Shown piece after piece: positions 36,191 through 49,863 of a stretch of DNA of 64,000 nt (positions are counted from its first letter, which is position 1; each line of letters begins with the position of its first letter). The stretch covers positions 161,290,032-161,354,031 of the forward strand of contig CM073591.1 of assembly GCA_037074705.1 (NCBI GenBank), in the 5' to 3' direction. The notes under the pieces are model-generated. The model saw only the letters and a program-made list of their open reading frames with translations. It had not been told where the DNA came from and searched no databases. The position numbers were made by a program, and so were the translations under genes. This stretch comes from Zhengitettix transpicula (lineage: Eukaryota > Arthropoda > Insecta > Orthoptera > Tetrigidae).

Positions 36191-38690
36191 TTAAAACAAA
36201 TTTTCATTTGTAAACCTTAAATGTAAATATAATTTACCGTGAGATTTCGATAACTTTGCTAAAATTATATAACTTTTCAGATTATAAATATTTTCTTTAT
36301 TTTAAATTAAAATTCTTTTTTTTCTACCGATAAGCGGCCCTGAAATTGAGATTTCTCACAAAAGCCGATGGATTAATTTAAAATGTAAAATCAACGTAGA
36401 TTAGATTTGTAAAATAAATATTTTTTTGTTACCTTTTAAAAAGTAATTGTTTAATTTCAATTTCTTTCTTGAAGTTTTATTTATCATTTTGAATACGACA
36501 TAATTTGTCACTTCAACGTGGTGGCTTATTTTAATTTGATTAATTGGTTTACTACAATATATTAAAAATTATGATATATTCACACTCTTTAAAATATTCA
36601 TTTGACGTTGTTTTAATAGTAAATTTTTGCAATGGAGTTTATGTGACGGATTTATTTGTTGTTGACTAAAAATATACTTTTAATTACATTTTTCACGTGT
36701 TTAAAATAATGTTAACTACTTGCATTCAAGTTTCAGTGTGTAACACGAAATTCACACATTATTTCAAAAATATATTTCGGGAAAATTGTATCGTATGTAG
36801 TCTGCTTATTCTCAGAACTCTAAACACATTTTTCATGCGTATTTGATATATATACTTGCAATTATGTACATTAATATGATTTTTGTAGTTTATTTTTATA
36901 AATGATGATCATTTATACTTTTAAATATTTTCTGTCTTTATATAAAATTTACTGAAAGTAGCAAGTAACGTTTATTTACGATATAGATTCAACTAAAACA
37001 TAAAAATTTCAACACATTTTAATTAATTAATTATTTTTCGTAATCTATTTATTTCAAATAAAAACTCATGTAATGAATAAAATATCTCAAATACACAAAA
37101 ATTTCGTGAATATTCCCTGTTTGCTGTACCGTATTACAATAAATATTACTGCTGGTTGTGACGTCAGTGATATAGTCAACAAATCTCTCAAACATTTCGC
37201 TAATATTGTTAAGTGGTCGCACCATAATTAAACAAAACGGATTGCTTATGGCTAAATTAATGGTAAACAGAGTACAACTAAATAAAAAAGGCACAGTAAA
37301 TTTAAGTATAACCGACTGTGTCAATTGAAATGCTAGGATTGATTCTTTTAAATGTTTGAATAGAATAACATTGTTGGAATACATGATATTATATTACATA
37401 CTTATACACGTACATTTACAACAATATTCAAGTAACTAACATTTGATTTATACTAAAATCACTATAATGCACATTTCCAAATTATCAAGATGTTTTTTGT
37501 TCCTCGATATTTATAATTTATACATAGAATTAAAATTTAGAGCATCCTGTTTTATTCTGTTAGATACAAATCAGTCTTACAATAATTATAAAAGCGTTTT
37601 GATGCGTATATACGCTTCATATGGATATAAATTTCCAATTGATATCAGGTATTTTAAATTTTGTAACATTTTCAAAATTTTAATTGACACGTCAAGAATT
37701 ATCTAATATCCGTATAAGATGTGAATTTATGTTTGAAGTAATATTATAATAGTCAAATTTTGAAGCTATGTCACTTTATCAAATTACTTTAAAATTACTA
37801 TGTTTTGAAACCTATTAACTTATTCCAAAACTTTTACATATTCCGCAATTTCTACAATCAATACCTGCAAAATATTTAAATATATAAATGTACTCTAATA
37901 AGTTTCTATTAGTGTATTGGTTGTTTGAGTAATTTTATTTGACATACATATTCATATTACAGTTCGAAGTCTCTCTTTAGTTTTGAAAATGAACCCGTAG
38001 CTTAAATAGGAAATCCTTCGAAATCCTTCTGTACTACACTTCCTGTCTCTGTTTTAATTTCTATCACTACACGTTCTCTCTCTGTTAGCTACTACACTTC
38101 ACTAATGAAATTTTACATTATTTCACACAAAAATTTCGGGTTAATAGTCAAATTTCTTCGCCGATCTAGATTTCATATTTTAGGGGTAGTAACTTATTTG
38201 CAGAATCCACTTCTCTGAGGACTTTGGCGGCAATGAAATAGTCGTGAGTTTGAAGCTGTTGTTGACTTGTCATGACTGCTAATTATGTTTGTGTAACACG
38301 CTCTGCAGTTTTGCGGGACAGTTTCCCAATGTGTCTTCGTAGCGCGCTACATTTCCCAGCTATGTTTACAGATACCGTGCACGGTTGATTTACGCCAAAG
38401 GATGACGGGGTACATCATAGAAGAGATGAAAAATATTTGAATGTTTGTTTCAATGCCGAATTAGATACCTACACTAGTTTTTCAAAACGAATATCATAAG
38501 TTCTATCGCATTTCGTCAAATTATAATTTTTTGCTAATCTGCATTCTCCGAGAATACTAATTACTGCAAAAAATTCTAATATGTCAATTTGCATACTTAA
38601 TAATTAAAATTTATCATTACATCTGAGCCTAAGGATAAAAACTTCAACTATTAAGTTACTTCCTTTATATATGCGTAACAAGATTGATAT
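36191..38690. other. AT-rich intronic stretch
   Basis: The open frames of 111 and 87 codons at 37049-37706 are AT-biased chance frames. No feature is recognised. Confidence 0.45.
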
Positions 38691-38695
38691 TAAAT

Positions 38696-38845
38696 TGAAA
38701 AAAATTACGTCTGATAGAAAATAATGAATAATAAAGATAGCCAATACAAACAAAAAAAGTGTAATATAAATACCACACAACGTTTCTGGGATCATTGTTC
38801 CTTTCGTCAGGTGGTAAGCAGAACCTAGAGAACACAACTGCATAA
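38696..38845 (-). mobile_element. foldback element F2, single-arm copy with hammerhead-like core
   Basis: The arm AAATTACGTCTGAT...AAAGATAGCCAATACAAACA...CACACAACG is followed, on the minus strand, by GAAAC (38782-38786) and CTGACGA (38804-38810). CAC before the core can pair with GTG after GTT. Helix II is weak (GGA/TCC). The second arm is missing. Confidence 0.65.
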
Positions 38846-38994
38846 TTTTTGGAATTCAACAGGAGATACCGTCGTTATTTGTGTTGCTTAGCGACTGGCA
38901 GTTTACTTTCATAAATTAGAGCTTGCACGTTAGAGACTTCATTATGAACACAGATTATTTATAGTTATAGTATTATCAGCTAGAAAGTTCGCCT

Positions 38995-39285
38995 GACACG
39001 AGGATGGGATCACAATTATTGGCGGCCCAGTTTGCGCACTTCTGCGCATGTTCTACTCCCTCCCCGTGCGCTGTCAATCAGCTTCAGGAAGCGTCTATAG
39101 CTTTTCCGCGACAGATTGTGTCGTATATGTGTTTATTCTGCGCTGCATCCCCTCCCTTATCCTCAATCTGCACCACACGCCTTTGCTGCTGACGAGGCCT
39201 ACAGAGGACTCTTGTCGATCAAACTTCGTTTTATTTTATTTGACATTTTATTTTAATATATTTATTACAATTATATATTAATTAT
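38995..39285. repeat. GC-rich block with a repeated AT-rich 3' flank
   Basis: The segment 39214-39285 (GTCGATCAAACTTCG, then TTGACATTTTATTTT and CAATTATAT) resembles 47053-47125 over about 65 bp, and both follow a GC-rich stretch. This suggests two diverged copies of one element. Confidence 0.4.
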
Positions 39286-39460
39286 ATTCACCATTACAAG
39301 GAAAATTATACTAATCAAGTATTAAATGAAATAACCAATGTTGATCAAAATTCATTTATTGTATTAGTAATATAATTTAATTAACAATTCAATCAATAAA
39401 ATGCGTTTATGATATTGTTAAAAGTTTGTAAAATATAGCATATTTTCATTTTAAAGCTTA

Positions 39461-39482
39461 TATATATATATATATATTTATA
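39461..39482. repeat. (TA)n microsatellite
   Basis: A short TA run. Confidence 0.85.
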
Positions 39483-40139
39483 TAAGTTAACTTTGCACCA
39501 AACATAGCTGATATATTTGCGCTCCAATTCAAAAAATTATAGATTGTTTGATATAATTTTTCTTCTGATGGTGCGTAGAATTTATCTATATTAAATTTTT
39601 TATAATAAATATAAGTTTTATCGACAAAAGTCCACTAGGTTAATAATTAGAAGTGAATACGGAAATTTTAATAGACTGTGCCAGGCGAGCAGTAGATTCC
39701 TTGGCCTAAGACAGTCCATCCGCAGTCACACAGTTGAAAATACTACAATTATTTTTTCATTAGTTGAAAGGTTACATAATACTTACTTGCAATTACGTAT
39801 GAGAAATTTGCTTTCAAATATTGTTTAAATTGTAAGTTGCATTACTTAATGATAAAGACTAAGTAAGAAAACGGAGAGACACTTAAATTTAAATTCACGT
39901 AGTGTTGTAAAAATGCCGGATTTTTCTTTTTTATTATCAATTTATTTCCCCGAAAAGAGCTCGTGCCTCCTCATATAATTATATGCTGGATCCGGAATTG
40001 CTTCTTGAAGACATGTGAACTACGAGTTCTTCTCTATTGGATTGCTTGTTGCGAGTTACTAAACTATGTCATCATCTTCTTTAATTCATAACTTTTTCTG
40101 AATGTTAAATACTTTACCGCTGAATAAATTAATTTTTCG

Positions 40140-40470
40140 CACACACGTTGCATGTCTGAGTCAGATGAGGTAAACGTTAAGCGTCGGCAGGGCACTAGGT
40201 CAGCGACGAAATATAACGATTGGCTTTGATCAAAGGTTTGTTACCTTTCTGAGAAGTTATTTGCAGCGTCGTCAGTCCCCGTAGCATGTGACAGGCATTC
40301 AGCACCAAGATTGTTCTTCGCAGTAATGAAGTGTGCAGCAGCACCTCCAAGGCGCCAACCAGATCTCCCGCTGCTTTGCGATAAAGTGATGTAATTACGC
40401 TCGAGTATAATGCATCTCTCTCTCAGTCTCTGAAAGGCGCTCTATTCAAGATTCCCGGGAGACACAACAT
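40140..40470. promoter_or_regulatory. GC-richer intronic island with palindromic TCF/Pangolin-type site
   Basis: CTTTGATCAAAG at 40224-40235 contains two back-to-back TCF/Pangolin core motifs. The surrounding 300 bp is GC-richer than its flanks, has no recognised repeat and no open frame. The enhancer call is inference. Confidence 0.3.
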
Positions 40471-41621
40471 CCTTCTGCAATTGTCACCAGTATTTCCTCA
40501 GGCCCGGGGCCTGTTTTGCCTAAACTCAAGACGAAATTATATTTGCATACTGAATCAAGGAATACGTTGCCAAGTGGTTTAGTTGGAGTGCGTTATGATT
40601 AATTCACGACTTTTCTCCTCCAAGTGATTCTAACTGGGTACACTCAAACAATTACAGTGACAATAAGAGCCAAAATGCAATATATTAAGGCTATCTTTCA
40701 AATCAGAGGGTTTTGTTGTCTTGTGAGCTTGACAGGAATTTTTAAATATCTACCATACAACTTGATTGAGTTTTACAGTCTCTTTGTTCGAAAGTGATGA
40801 GTTCATTGAAACTATGAATATGTGTCAAATGTTCCTTAATTAATAATGGGTTTACCTATAGCTCTTTGAACTGAAATTTATGTTTACACGTCATTTGACG
40901 AACGTTTTTTTCAGTGGACGGTACCGTAAAGGTGCTTTAACTGTGTCTTAATATATATTTTTAACTTCCTTCTCATACATTTCTTAAAAAGCCATGAGTT
41001 ACTAACGAATTATACGTTATTATTTTTACAAATTGTAGTTGTATCTTATATTATGATATGTTATGCTTCAGAAATGTGTTGGATGAGTATGTCTCACGGA
41101 GTTGAAAACTAATAAACAATTTGATTGAGTCTGCAGTATTCGATTTTGGAATTATTTACTAAACAAAAAGTAAATAGACGCACAAAAATATTGGAAAATA
41201 TATTACTAAAATGACTAATTGCAAACAAGAGTGGAAGAAAAAACATAGGAAATATTGGGGAAATCTCATGTAGGTTACAAATTTACTAAATAGAGACGGA
41301 AATGCAGATCTTTAACTTGCACAGTTACTGGATAAAATTAAGGGCAAGGTGGATAAGTATTTATAATTAGTGTAGAAAGAAGAACTTGTGGATTGATCGT
41401 CTTTAACATTAATCAATAAATAAACGGAAACGTTAGCAACTTATAAGTTACTGTGAATAACTACAAATGTAAATTACGATATCTGAGAATAAATTAACAT
41501 AATGGTCAATAATTCATAAACATTTTACCAATAAATATATACTTCAGTGACTATATTGTTTATATTTATTATTATTATAATTAATAAATATCAAATATTT
41601 TCCCAGTAAATATGTTGAATT

Positions 41622-42480
41622 AGTAATGCTTGGGTTTCCACTCGGGTAAATATGGGATTAAGCCACGACGTTTCAATTACGTCCGATATCATCATTATCA
41701 ACTAAATTCTGTCCTGTTTTTATTATCAAGGTATTTTATCCGCGGGTTCCCCTCTCGGAGACGTTAGAGGGCTGCGCGGCCTTTTCGGTAATTGTTACTT
41801 TAAATTAAATTATATTATTAATAATTTCAGTCAAAAGAAAAATAAAAAAACTGAACACTGTTAGTTGTATGTTAATAATGTTGCAGCGATTGGGAAAGTC
41901 TAGTCTCGCAGTTGCGCGGGCCGATCCAAGCCAGTTTCGTCCTCAGACTCTAGCAAAACGGCACTCTTGAATGGCCGGTGCGATCTGGATTTGGTTGTGA
42001 AGGAATTGAATCAGGCGGGGTCGCAGCCTTGGGTTTCTAGGGCCCCTCAGCTACATTTAGTGACCTACTCGGCATTTGCCTAGGATGCAGGAAAACCCTA
42101 GCAAACCGGCACGAAGTAGGATGGTTTAGTGATGTATTTGGATCGATGATTTATGATAAACTGGAAAGATTGTTAGACATATAAATATAGAAAGACCTAC
42201 TGGGTGTCGATATGTGAAAAATAAAAGGTGTTTGATTAATAATATTTCTACATAGGCATTTCCTTTTGGATGTTGAGTAGTCGCCACGTCCCTTATCCGA
42301 CCGGTCGTCTGGCGCTTGTCACGCTTTGGATGTGTGCCTAGCGCTAATTGGCCCTCAATTATGGTGATATCGCCACATTTGTTTTGCTTTCTGGATCCGG
42401 TAATATCAACATTAGTGTGTTTTCATTGAAACGTCGTGGCCTATGCTCATAAATACCCGGGTGAAAGCCCAAGAATTACT
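41622..42480. mobile_element. Mutator-like non-autonomous DNA transposon (MITE) with 9-bp target duplication
   Basis: The left terminus starts AGTAATGCTTGGGTTTCCAC. The right terminus, reverse-complemented, starts AGTAATTCTTGGGCTTTCAC. Similarity continues through CTCGGGTAAATAT and GCCACGACGTTTC for about 55 bp. Outside are TGTTGAATT (41613-41621) and TGTTCAATT (42481-42489), a 9-bp duplication with one mismatch, which is typical of Mutator-like elements. The 859-bp interior holds no transposase but carries a diverged R1 fragment. The terminal GAAACGTC motif is shared with the hammerhead-like families. Confidence 0.8.
41885..42130 (+). repeat. diverged R1 fragment inside the MITE
   Basis: CTACTCGGCATTTGCC, GATGCAGGAAAACCCTAGC and GTAGGATGGTTTAGTGATG align with the middle of R1. 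The flanking parts are only loosely similar. Confidence 0.55.
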
Positions 42481-42489
42481 TGTTCAATT

Positions 42490-43340
42490 ACAATTAATAG
42501 TAGAAAATTATATTTCGTCCATATAGTGAAAACATTATCAGGTGAACATAATAATAATTAAAAAAATTCTTCAATGTTGAATTTTGATATTAATATGATC
42601 CTTTAAAGTGCCAAAATCTACTATTAGTAGGTTCGAAAAAATATTTACTATGATAGAAAATAATTTTGAATACAAATTAAAATACTCGAACTGTCTTGAA
42701 TAACAGTTATAACCAAAACTTAGAACTGCGTACATTCATATGTGAAATTCGTTAGATTGGCATGGGTATAGGAAGTACAAAGCAAGATGCGACAGTTGTA
42801 TCAAAATCGATCGGTAAATAATTTAGTGGTAATAAATAATTTATGTTTACCATTACTCCGTAATGTGCATGTAATACGGAGGAAGTTTTATTTATTTAAA
42901 TATTTTATACCGTTTCTTACTGCCATTTGCAATCGAGATTTTCCACGTGCAATGTATTAAACCTCTTCAGCAACATCCTTGTTAAATTACAGTAAAAATA
43001 TCGATTTTTTTAATTCGTTTCCCTGCTATTATTAGCTAACATTATAAGCGATGAACTAAGTCCTAATTTAGCGTTTAAACGTTCTAATAAATTTTGATAT
43101 ATTAAGGGTAAAATATGCTTTTGCTTCTATTTACTTGTAAGCTGACTTACAAAGGAAGGGCAGGAAATTTAATTTTGGCTGGCATAACTCTGCAGTCAGT
43201 TTTTAAAGTACAGGTCGTGGAGAACGTAAATTCCAACTGCTTTTACGTACAGACTTCTGCCGTTACACATTGTTGTTATTTAACTGAACTTCCGTTATCC
43301 GACGCTCACGTGTTGTTAAACGCCCTCTGTCTTTCGTCGT
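42490..43340. other. AT-rich intronic stretch
   Basis: I see nothing specific. Confidence 0.45.
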
Positions 43341-43645
43341 AAATCAGTTCCATTCCATGCAAATCAGCCTTCTGAAATATGGACCGAAAGTGAAGACTCA
43401 TTATTCGCTGTCGGTGTTCGGCCGTATCGCCCTCTTGAGCGGAGCATGTGTGTCCTGTGAGTATGCAGGTCAGTCTCTGGCCGCTATGTTTATGGGCCCA
43501 TCCATCACACGAGAGACCTTCCCCGCAGTTTACGGCTCGCGATAACTTCGCCTACAGCTTTACAGCGTTCAGGTAACAGCGGAGGCTATTCCGGCCTAAT
43601 GCCGTTGCCGCTCCCCAATCCCGCCTGGAATTCTACTCAACTGCA
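43341..43645. other. GC-rich intronic island
   Basis: About 300 bp of GC-rich, non-repetitive-looking sequence with a 62-codon chance frame and no recognised domain. It is a candidate conserved non-coding element. Confidence 0.3.
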
Positions 43646-45990
43646 ACAAAACTATGTAGTAGTTCAAGGAATGGGCCATTACACGGACTAATAACATCAT
43701 CGTATAATATTATTTAATATGGAACGCTTTTCCTTTTCCTTGGCAATGCAATATAACTAAATTTTTCATTCGAAAGACATTTTAAGACCTCAACCAATTA
43801 ATTCACAAGATACAAATACAAGGTATTTCTGCCTGAGTAGTTATGTATTACTAAATGATTAGTATGTAAAATAATTTCAGAATGAATTTCTCAGAAAGAC
43901 TCGGAGCCCTCGACGGATTTTGGAGGGAGGTATGATTCAACATTTACATACTTTACAGATTTACTAAGAATATTTGTATCCTCTTATTCTATCTCCCATT
44001 TATCGTATATTTCATGACAACTTTAAACATGTTAACAAGTAGAATTCATTTAACGTTTTTTCTTCATATTTTCTGCTTCTCTGCCTTCTATCAAATTGCG
44101 CCGCTTCATTGGTTGATATATTAGTATGCACTTTATTTGTTGAGTATTATCTGTTTTATCCACTATAAAAACTTGCTTATTGCATTTTAAAGTAAGAGCG
44201 CAATGACATCTTCAACTAGTTTTGCTTTATAAATTTTATATGACTGAAATATTAATTCTATTCCAATACTAGTTCTTTTATGCAGTTTCTCACTTCTATA
44301 AGTTTTTATGGTTTTCAAACTGCTTAACAATAGTCAAACGTAACAATAGATTGTACCCTTAGTTGGTGGACTATTAAAGGTAACAAAATGTTGCCTAATG
44401 CTTTATCAGATTCTTTATATGCACAGGAAATTATTAGAATTATACATGTTTAGTCTGTAGTTTAAAACGTCAGTGTGAATGAAAAAGTCATTATGTGTTG
44501 TCAAATCGAGCAAACTAGTTTACAAACTAGAAAAACTATGAAATAAAAATTGAGTGCTTTTAATTTAGAAGAAAGTCAAAATAAATTAAACTGATGTAAA
44601 ATTTCTCAATGTTTTTATGAATCTATTATCAGAAAATATACTTTAAAGGAAGTTGTATTTTATAAAATTAGATTAAATTCTCGAAGTCACATTTTAAATA
44701 AATTTTTGATATAATTTTTCCTCGAAAATAATAATATTCATGAAAAAGGTTCATTTTGATCTTTTCTTTTATGAATGTATACAATTTTTCAGGTCAAATT
44801 TCTAAGCGTTATTTATTTTAAAATTTATTATTTATCGGATTCCAATGTGATTTATTCATTTGTTCACAAACTCCCACCGGGATGCAGAATTAGCTTGAAG
44901 TGAGAAGAATATATTGGAACAGGGTTACAATTTACCATTTTTAAATATATGTGGAAAATATCATGTCGTCAGTATTAATATTAGCAATATAATTTTGTCT
45001 ACACAGATATTTACAGGAAAATTAAAAATATATTAATTGTTAAAGTGTTTCTTAATTTTTATATTTCAACTTTTCTAGCAACTTAAAACAAAATAAAGAC
45101 AATTGATATAATTACGATCATATAATTAATTACACCATAAGTAATAAGCTGTATTTAAATCTCAATTAGAGAGAGGAATTACGATGGAGTGAAAATGGGA
45201 GAGGAAAAAAGTGAAGAAAAGGCAGAGAAAGACAGTCAAAAGGACGAAGAAAAGAGGGTACAGTTAAATGTCTGGATTGAACATAAAATCTTATTGTTAA
45301 TAAATAACGATTTTTGAAAAGGTCTTAAATAATTGAATTTTGCAACGACTATTGTCGCTAACAGCATTTCTCATATTCAATCATAGAGGTTTTTCCTTTA
45401 TGACGAAAGACTATAAATTTTCCAACAATAATGTATTTATTTTAAGTATAGTAATTTTTTTAAGGTTAAGTATTCTCAAAATAAATTAAATTAATTTCCG
45501 GAGCATATTATTCTAGTCTATGGTTTTGTTTGCTTTTATTAGATTATTTACTATTTTAATTAGCCCGCTTATGAATAAAATCAATAATATGTAACATGAT
45601 TGTATAAAAATTATGGTAGCTACAATTCATTGCAAAACAAAATACTGGTTTCAATAACTATAAGATGGGGCAGAAGTAAATTCTCTCTTATCCCTGTTAT
45701 TAATATAGAATGATATCCATATCATATGTGAACAAAAATTGTATACGGGAAAATTTCTTGGGCATGAACATATCACCACGGCCAAAAACACAAAAAACAA
45801 ACAATCAGAGATATCTTTGACGTACTGTGGTTTCCTTATATGGAAAGGTTTGAAAACGTTTCCAATAAATCATTTATATGTGGGAGTGTTACAAACCCCA
45901 CAACTTTTTCAATAAATTGTGCCGTTTAAGCAATGAAGAGAGCCGCAGATAACAGTAGTTTATGAAGTCCAGAAGTAAGCATTGTCGCCA
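43646..45990. other. AT-rich intronic stretch
   Basis: I see nothing specific. Confidence 0.45.
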
Positions 45991-46340
45991 ACTTCACATA
46001 CATATCTAACTTTGGCACTTTTTCACAGCCATATATCCCTTGATTCACGCACGGTTGAGCATGGCGTGGAGAACAAGGCGGTCCGTTGGCACCCAGCATA
46101 AGTGAAATGGCTTTTCGCATGAGGCGCACATTCCCGTGGTGAATAACACAGGCGTGCCGGCAGGCGCTACATCAGCGCAGTTTATACTCGCCCGTAAAGC
46201 ACGGCCAGCAGGCCTGTCTCGAACCACGGCCACAGACAGGCTTTACGAGCAGGGTCACTCACGTCACACTGCTGCGATTCAATACGAGGAATGCGCTCTC
46301 ATTTAATCCACAAAAAGCAGCCTGCTCTTGCGGTCCACAC
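45991..46340. other. GC-rich intronic island
   Basis: It has overlapping minus-strand frames of 67 and 62 codons without recognised domains. The composition is sharply different from the flanks. It is a candidate regulatory element or old insertion. Confidence 0.3.
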
Positions 46341-47052
46341 AAAGGGTGGTAACATATGAACAGACGAGCGTGGAAGCTCATTACATTTCCACATCTGGAA
46401 ACTGTAAAAATATTAAATACACTCACACTTTTCTTTGAATTCTATATCAGTTACGGTAAAGTATAGTAGTAGCCATAACATAGTGTATAATAAATCTAGA
46501 GCGGGGTAGGTGAACAATATTCAGGGTATCTCTAAAAGGTAGGAATAGTTAGTAATGAATAAGAAACGACAAAAGCTTATGCTTAAAAGTCGAAAATCAG
46601 GTTGTAGTGTACGTATTAAATGATAAAATTTATGTGTGATATTACCATCGCAAAACATTCTGTCACGCAGTATGCAAATGGCTTTTATACAATTACGTCT
46701 TTTGACTGAAAGAAAGACAGTTATGTTCGCTCAACCATTGGTGGCAAAAATATTATCACTTCATTTGTATCCAAAATATGGGAAATTTGTTTCGACAACT
46801 CAATCAGTACCATTTTTTTTTTTGTAATCGGCAGAACTCCTTGCTCGAAAGGAGAAGACAGTTTTTAGCAAAGCAAGAATGTTCAGTTATCCACAGAAAG
46901 AGGCATAATATTACGATGGCATTAATTGTCATTTATTATAAAGTAATGAGTGAGCATACAGTTAGAATATTATCAAGTAGGGAGTACAACGGGGCCGTCG
47001 TACGGCCAGGCGCAGAGGATTAGGAATTCCCGTCGTCCGTATTCACACTTAC
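46341..47052. other. intronic stretch
   Basis: It includes a T12-type run near 46803. No gene was recognised. Confidence 0.4.
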
Positions 47053-47125
47053 GTCGATCAAAATTCGATTGAATTTAGTTGACAATTTATTTTCAAATAT
47101 ACATAAATTCTAATCGCAATTATAT
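47053..47125. repeat. partner copy of the repeat at 39214-39285
   Basis: CGTCGATCAAAATTCG, then TTGACAATTTATTTT and GCAATTATAT, in the same order and spacing as at 39214. Confidence 0.45.
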
Positions 47126-47894
47126 GAATAATAACACCAAACAATAATATTTTCGGGACTTTTCAAATACAAAGATAGAAACGATTAACTTATAAGTGAT
47201 TAAAATTGAAATGCCATGTTACTTCTGAACTTTTGAGAAGGATGAATTATTTCTTCGTTTCAAAGTTTTTCATACAGTTCTGAAGAAAATATCTAGCTAT
47301 CGATATGTATTATCATGCGAAAGATATTTCTGGGCAACTTTATGTTTTCCCGTTGTTGGGATTTTTGAAAAAAAAATTATCAACTCTTGCGAGCAAAGTG
47401 TTAAAGTTATAAGTTTATTAAACAGTACTGCCCTCTATGTCATCAATTATTATAATTTAACTGATTATTATATCGAATTTCTCAATAAAGAAGTAACAGA
47501 TTAGTCCACCGTGTCTGAGATAACAACTGAATATATATGGTTAGTATATTATTGACACTACAGTCTGTAAGGTACACCAATAATTTTAACGCGGTAGAAA
47601 TATTAAAGGCATTTATTTAAATATATAAAACTTATACACCACCAATAAGTATTTCAATACCTAATGCAATTTTTTTTATCTCCTATTCGGTAGCAAATTT
47701 ACAGAAACGCCCTGAAACCAAATCTCACATATTTAAGGGTTTTAGCATGTTGTTAACAAATTGATACAAAGGTAATTGCTATATTTATGGGTGGTATATT
47801 AAGTTCATATATTTAAATTTCTTTCATGGATTTTTCTGTACCTGTATGTGTGTAAATAAACTTCCCACTATTTTATCTCTGAAAAGAAGGTACT

Positions 47895-47930
47895 TATATA
47901 TATATATATATATATATACATATATATATA
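47895..47930. repeat. (TA)n microsatellite
   Basis: TA runs interrupted by CA. Confidence 0.9.
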
Positions 47931-48281
47931 AATCTCTCCATAACATCATACTTTCCTTTTATTATTGAAATATAGGAAATTTTAAAAAGGAAGAAGAATA
48001 GAACTGTAAAATTTATCAACAATAATCCCGCACTGGAGGTGAGAAACTTGAGACTACAATTGAGGACAAATACAAAAAATGTTCTTTGTAACATTTTCAA
48101 AAACATTTCCAGTTTTAATGTACGACGGCATTATGTGTGATTTAAAACCAAGACACTCTAAACTATACATATATTTGGTCAACAAACGCTTCTTGAATCA
48201 ATACTAATTTAATAATAAAAAATATGTATCTATATTATAGTGAAAATGTGAGGTAATTATTAACTAACTTCGTTCACCATA

Positions 48282-48560
48282 TCAGTGTACAATGCGGCAA
48301 AACACTTTCCCCTCTACCAGCAGTAAAAACAATCGTAGGGATGGAACAGCGCTTCCGTTTCTGTATTGGCCACTCGCTGCGAAAGCAACTGTAAAGGTTA
48401 AATTCCTTTCCAAGAAAAATCCCAGGTCGTTTTGTCCGACAAAATAGTTATAGCTCCTGTGCCACCCGTCGTGGAAAATGACATTTGGTGTTAACGGCTT
48501 TAAATTTTGTGTCCAAAGCCGCCTGAAACACCGCGAGATGGAATGTATTGTGCACATTGT
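48282..48560. other. GC-richer block, unrecognised
   Basis: A 91-codon minus-strand frame with no recognised domain; probably repeat-derived. The flanks (47931-48281, 48561-49749) are AT-rich and featureless. Confidence 0.3.
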
Positions 48561-49749
48561 GTTACAAAATTAGACCCATTAATTTAATCACCTAAATTTT
48601 CACTAAAGCGCATTCCGTCTATAGCCATGTATCGTAAAAATATACAATGTTTATTGTTTCTATATAAACGAACAATTTTTAAATTTTTATAACAGAAATA
48701 TATAAATATGTAAAATTAAAATTTTGATTTAAAAAGTAGCAGCCTATATTTTAATTTCCTTAAAAAATATTACTGTATAATTAGACCGAAATAACACGTA
48801 CATTAATAACGATATGATTTACTAGTAATGAATATTATTTTACATATTTTTTTCCAAAGTGGTTCATTTAAAATTATTTGTTTTGAACCATAACGTACTC
48901 GGCAACGGGGATTATATTTTTCTTTCCTCAGTAAGCCTACTTTAGAAGAGATAGAATCAGGGTCTTTCATCAAGACCGCAAAGGTTTGCTGAGTTAAAAT
49001 GACCAATGTTCGGAGCGGAACAGCTCTGTTAATTGACGGTGGCAAGGCTTATCGTTGATGTGAGTTCACCATGAAAAACTGCGCCCTTTCTTTGTGAAAT
49101 GAGCTCTTGTGATGTAAATCTCTTCTTTGTTACTGGTTCTTCATATGTCGTATCTTTCGTGCCTAAAGTCCATTTCGTTCTATAGAACTACTTCAACAAC
49201 ATGCCGTAAAGTGGGGCTTTTCTTAACACATTCACTTTAAAATCGTGATACATATTATCAGATGAGAAGAATATTTATTTTTATGCATAAGAATATACAC
49301 GCCAGTATGCAATTTTATACTATATCTGGAACTTTAAATTAACTTACTAACTAATTTTTATGCCGTATTAAACGAATCTTTGACTTGGTAGTGACGTCGG
49401 CATGTAACATTCTTAAACATTGATTTCTGTTTGTATAGTTACAATTCAATGGTTGAAGAGAATGATATTGCTCTTTTCTAACAACTATGTAACTTACAAC
49501 TAACAATAGAAGTAAAAATAAACAACATTTTTTTTACTTTATTTCTTTTATTTACTTTTACATACAAATTTACGTCTCGGTTTGGCCCAATTTATGGCTT
49601 CAAGCACACTAAATAGAAATCTACTTTGGCTTCTCTAATTAATTATTTGTTATTATCCATGAAATGTTACTTAAACGGACATATTTTCCAAAATATTCAA
49701 GCAACAACAGAAGAAATGCTTTCAATATAAACCAAAAATTAATTATTTT

Positions 49750-49863
49750 ATTTATACTCACATAATTATATTGTAAAACTCTGTGTTACAATTTACTTTT
49801 TATTTAATAAAGATTGTTTCTGACATGTTTTTCCGGTTTATTTACTGATTAATTTACTTGATG
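49750..49863 (+). repeat. related copy of the 116-bp short element
   Basis: It aligns with 50388-50499 at roughly 80% by eye: ATTTATAYTCACA, TATTGTAAAAC, GTGTTACA, then CCGGTTTAT and TTGATG. No convincing flanking duplication was seen. Confidence 0.65.

Noticed and set aside
37049..37384. 111-codon minus-strand open frame in AT-rich intron
   Set aside because: The translation is composition-driven (Ile, Leu, Phe, Asn) with no motif; probably chance.
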